Shown here: positions 61,898 to 64,000 of the stretch, in pieces | Numbering within the stretch: position 1 is the stretch's first letter | How the letters are laid out: the number at the start of each line of letters is the position of its first letter | Source of the DNA: Bacteroidota bacterium | GTDB lineage: Bacteria; Bacteroidota; Bacteroidia; B-17B0; Aurantibacillaceae | Assembly: GCA_016702705.1 (NCBI GenBank) | Contig: JADJDM010000025.1 | Coordinates: 1-64,000 of the forward strand | Direction: 5' to 3' | Length of the DNA: 64,000 bases | The notes under the pieces: model-generated | Database searches by the model: none | Seen by the model: only the letters and a program-made list of their open reading frames with translations | What the model was told of the DNA's origin: nothing | Made by a program: the position numbers and the translations under genes

Positions 61898-63259
61898 GTG
61901 ATAAAAAAACACCTTGTTGCTTTACCATTTTTACTTGTATTTATTTCCATTACTTCTAAGGTTTATGCTCAACAACCAATTAAATCAGAAAACAAATTAA
62001 AAAACGGCTTAAAATTTTATTTAAGCAACGATAGCACCAAATACATTAAAGCAACTGGCCTAGCCCAACTATGGCTTAGATACACTGATAACAATCCTGG
62101 TTCAACCGTTTACGGAAAAGAAATTAAAGAAACCTATGATGTTGGGGTTAGACGAATGCGTTATCAAGTACTTGCGCAATTAAACAAGCGTGTATTCTTT
62201 TATTCACAAATAGGAATAAATAGTGCAAACAATCTTTCTGCGCGAAAAACTCCTATCTTTTTTCATGATGTTACGGCTGAATATACAGTGGCTAAAAAAT
62301 ATTTAACCATTGGATTAGGTTTGAACGGATGGAACGGAGTTTCAAGATACACTTCCTCGGGCGTTGGGAATATTTTATGTTTAGACTTGCCTATTATTCA
62401 AGAACCAACAAATGATGTTATTGACCAATTTGTAAGAAAAAATGGAATTTACGCAAAAGGGAAAGTATCTGCTTTCGATTATAGAGTTTCAGTTTCTAAT
62501 CCTTATCCCATTCAACAAAATAGTTCCACTGCAACTTTACCAATAAACGACACAAACATTTCTTATTTCTCAACAAATCCTCCTAAACTTCACTATCAAG
62601 GTTATTTTATGTGGCAATTTTTAGAAGAAGAAAGCAATCAACTTCCTTACATGACAGGTTCTTACTTAGGAAAAAAAAGAGTTTTGAATATTGGCTCAGG
62701 TTTTAGCTATCAAGAAAATGCAATGTGGAATAGAAATAATTTAGGCGATACCGTTTCAACAGCTCTACAACAAATTGGAGTGGATGTGTTTTTTGATTAT
62801 TACTTGAATAAAGAAAAAGAAAATGCAATCACCATTTATGCGAGTTATATAAATAATGATTTTGGTCCAAATTATATAAGAACAGCGGGCATAATGAATA
62901 CTGCTAATGGGGCAAATTCAAAAGTTTCATTCAGTGGTTACGGAAATTCAATTCCTCTTTATGGAACTGGACAGGTAGTTTATTCTCAATTTGCATACTT
63001 GTTCAGAAAAGATTTACTTAAAAGCGAAGGTACATTACAGCCTTATGTATCATGCATAGTAGGAAATTATAAAAGGTTGGATGCCCCAATGATTGTTTAT
63101 GACCTCGGATTAAATTGGATACAAGCTGGGCAAAACTCAAAGGTATCATTGGACTATCAAAGTCGGCCAATATTTCATACAAATGCAAATGGTTTAATTA
63201 AAGAAACTAAATCAGCAAGAAGAGGTTCAATAATATTGCAATATCAAGTAATGTTTTAA
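61898..63259 (+). CDS. Outer-membrane porin (DabA-adjacent)
   Basis: 453 residues from a GTG at 61898, which gives a clean signal peptide (KKHLVALPFLLVFISITSKVYA); a TTG at 61865 would add 11 residues. The mature part is a large beta-barrel (KATGLAQLWLRYTDN, YQVLAQLNKRVFFYSQIGIN, YLTIGLGLNGWNG, KVSLDYQSRPIF, IILQYQVMF at the aromatic end). It diverges from dabA with about 280 bases between starts, so a role in bicarbonate or small-solute entry is a reasonable guess but unproven. Confidence 0.82.
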   Translation: MIKKHLVALPFLLVFISITSKVYAQQPIKSENKLKNGLKFYLSNDSTKYIKATGLAQLWLRYTDNNPGSTVYGKEIKETYDVGVRRMRYQVLAQLNKRVFFYSQIGINSANNLSARKTPIFFHDVTAEYTVAKKYLTIGLGLNGWNGVSRYTSSGVGNILCLDLPIIQEPTNDVIDQFVRKNGIYAKGKVSAFDYRVSVSNPYPIQQNSSTATLPINDTNISYFSTNPPKLHYQGYFMWQFLEEESNQLPYMTGSYLGKKRVLNIGSGFSYQENAMWNRNNLGDTVSTALQQIGVDVFFDYYLNKEKENAITIYASYINNDFGPNYIRTAGIMNTANGANSKVSFSGYGNSIPLYGTGQVVYSQFAYLFRKDLLKSEGTLQPYVSCIVGNYKRLDAPMIVYDLGLNWIQAGQNSKVSLDYQSRPIFHTNANGLIKETKSARRGSIILQYQVMF

Positions 63260-63264
63260 CTGGA

Positions 63265-64000
63265 TTACTTATCCATGTTATTTAAATTTTCGATCGCAAA
63301 TTGATGATTAGGTTCAATTTGCAAAGCCATTTGATAATCTGCTGCTGCATTAATTTTATCTTTCAACTCTTCGTAACAAACCCCTCGAGCAAAATATGCA
63401 TCTGCATAGTTTGCATCCGCGTTTATGGCATTCGTAAAATATTTAACTGCTTCTTTGTAGTTTTTACTTGATGCAACCTCAATTGCACCCAAATTATAGT
63501 GAGCTTCTCTATAATTAATATTTTTCGCTAATAGTTTTTTATATGTTTCAATTGCTGCTTTATAATCACCTTTAGATTGAAAATAATAACCAATATTATA
63601 AACAACATCTTCGTTTGCAGGGTCAATTTTTAAGGCGCTATTTAAATACTCTAAAGCAAGTGCATTTTTTTTCTTAGTTAAAAGAACACCTAATTCTAAA
63701 TAAGCATCTATGATAGTATTATCTTGCTCAACTGCGGTTTGAAAACTACTAATTGCGATAGCTGTATCCCCGCTCTCTTTATAACACATCCCTTTTATAA
63801 AATATGCTTTAGATGTATTTTCATTCACTTTTAAAGCGCTATTTGCATAATTAATTGCTTCTTGATACTTTTTTACATAAAAGTAAAGCTCTGCTAATTT
63901 CAAATTAGCCTCTATACTTGAAGGATTAATTTTTAGGCATCTTTCCAAACTTTCCTTTGCCATTCTTGTTTCATTAGCAGTGAAATAAGAATCTGATAAC
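63265..64000 (-). CDS. TPR-repeat protein, partial (runs off window)
   Basis: At least 244 residues; the frame stays open to base 64000, upstream of the ATG at 63963 (LSDSYFTANETR precedes it), so the true start is outside. Six or seven 34-residue TPR units are seen, e.g. AEANLKLAELYFYVKKYQEA-like helices, AYFIKGMCYKESGDTAIAIS, AHYNLGAIEVASSKNYKEAV and AYFARGVCYEELKDKINAAA. It ends FAIENLNNMDK. The role is protein-protein binding; the partner is unknown. It is convergent with the porin gene, 5 bases apart. Confidence 0.88.
   Translation of the reverse strand, partial: LSDSYFTANETRMAKESLERCLKINPSSIEANLKLAELYFYVKKYQEAINYANSALKVNENTSKAYFIKGMCYKESGDTAIAISSFQTAVEQDNTIIDAYLELGVLLTKKKNALALEYLNSALKIDPANEDVVYNIGYYFQSKGDYKAAIETYKKLLAKNINYREAHYNLGAIEVASSKNYKEAVKYFTNAINADANYADAYFARGVCYEELKDKINAAADYQMALQIEPNHQFAIENLNNMDK

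Overview
The window reads as an AT-rich chromosomal segment of a free-living, probably gliding or surface-active member of the Bacteroidota (Flavobacteriia/Sphingobacteriia-like; I cannot name a genus). The evidence is the gliding lipoprotein GldB, type IX secretion (T9SS) C-terminal sorting domains on two secreted proteins, SprB-type repeats, DUF6089 and other Bacteroidota-type outer-membrane barrels, a 5'-nucleotidase split into two genes, TAnnTTTG promoter boxes, few Shine-Dalgarno sites, and ACGAAT-rich intergenic repeats.

Layout. 0-6.6 kb: a badly frameshifted SprB-repeat protein, GNAT acetyltransferase, DUF6089 barrel, remnants of small genes including a thioredoxin, DUF983, and a tandem array of CCC-motif/DUF4190 and DUF2752 membrane proteins. 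6.7-20 kb: cation/proton antiporter, GC-rich palindromic element, an RsmH-type methyltransferase, a GH3 + serine-hydrolase fusion, aminotransferase V, phospholipase-D lipoprotein, KilA-N, SRPBCC, a double-OmpA protein, and a HEPN-like/TPR pair. 21-29 kb: housekeeping genes (dnaA, 5'-nucleotidase pair, hemW, YqgE, pdxH, ureohydrolase, trmH, K+ channel). 30-40 kb: envelope genes (GT4 glycosyltransferase, T9SS cargo, gldB, V4R-PAS histidine kinase, wecB and polysaccharide deacetylase). 40-46.8 kb: accessory genes (secreted T9SS phospholipase D, a YdeI/DUF1801 cluster with a CDGSH Fe-S motif, hydrolase, repeat protein, PIN protein). 46.9-57.2 kb: kbl, tRNA-Leu, tig, tdk, M28 peptidase, POT transporter, hemE, DUF3108 and acyltransferase. 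57.2-64 kb: the DabB/DabA inorganic-carbon transporter with a divergent porin, then a TPR protein leaving the window.

How genes work together. dabA-dabB supply bicarbonate and are followed on the same strand by an acyltransferase, DUF3108, hemE and a peptide transporter. wecB plus a deacetylase, with a GT4 enzyme nearby, point to amino-sugar surface polysaccharide. gldB, the T9SS cargo and the SprB repeats point to T9SS-linked motility and secretion. hemW and hemE both belong to haem biology.

Data quality. At least nine otherwise ordinary genes (trxA, DUF983, DUF4190/DUF2752 copies, a TPR gene, an outer-membrane barrel, DUF1801, AHSA1, dabA) carry single-base losses, mostly inside A or T runs. 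I read most of them as assembly or consensus indels rather than real gene decay; they are densest in the first 6.6 kb. I found no CRISPR array, rRNA, insertion sequence or prophage, and no compelling new multi-gene system. The most interesting items are the CDGSH-tailed YdeI cluster, the duplicated CCC-motif/DUF2752 array, the HEPN-like gene pair, the MITE-like repeats, and the structured leader between tRNA-Leu and a short trigger factor.
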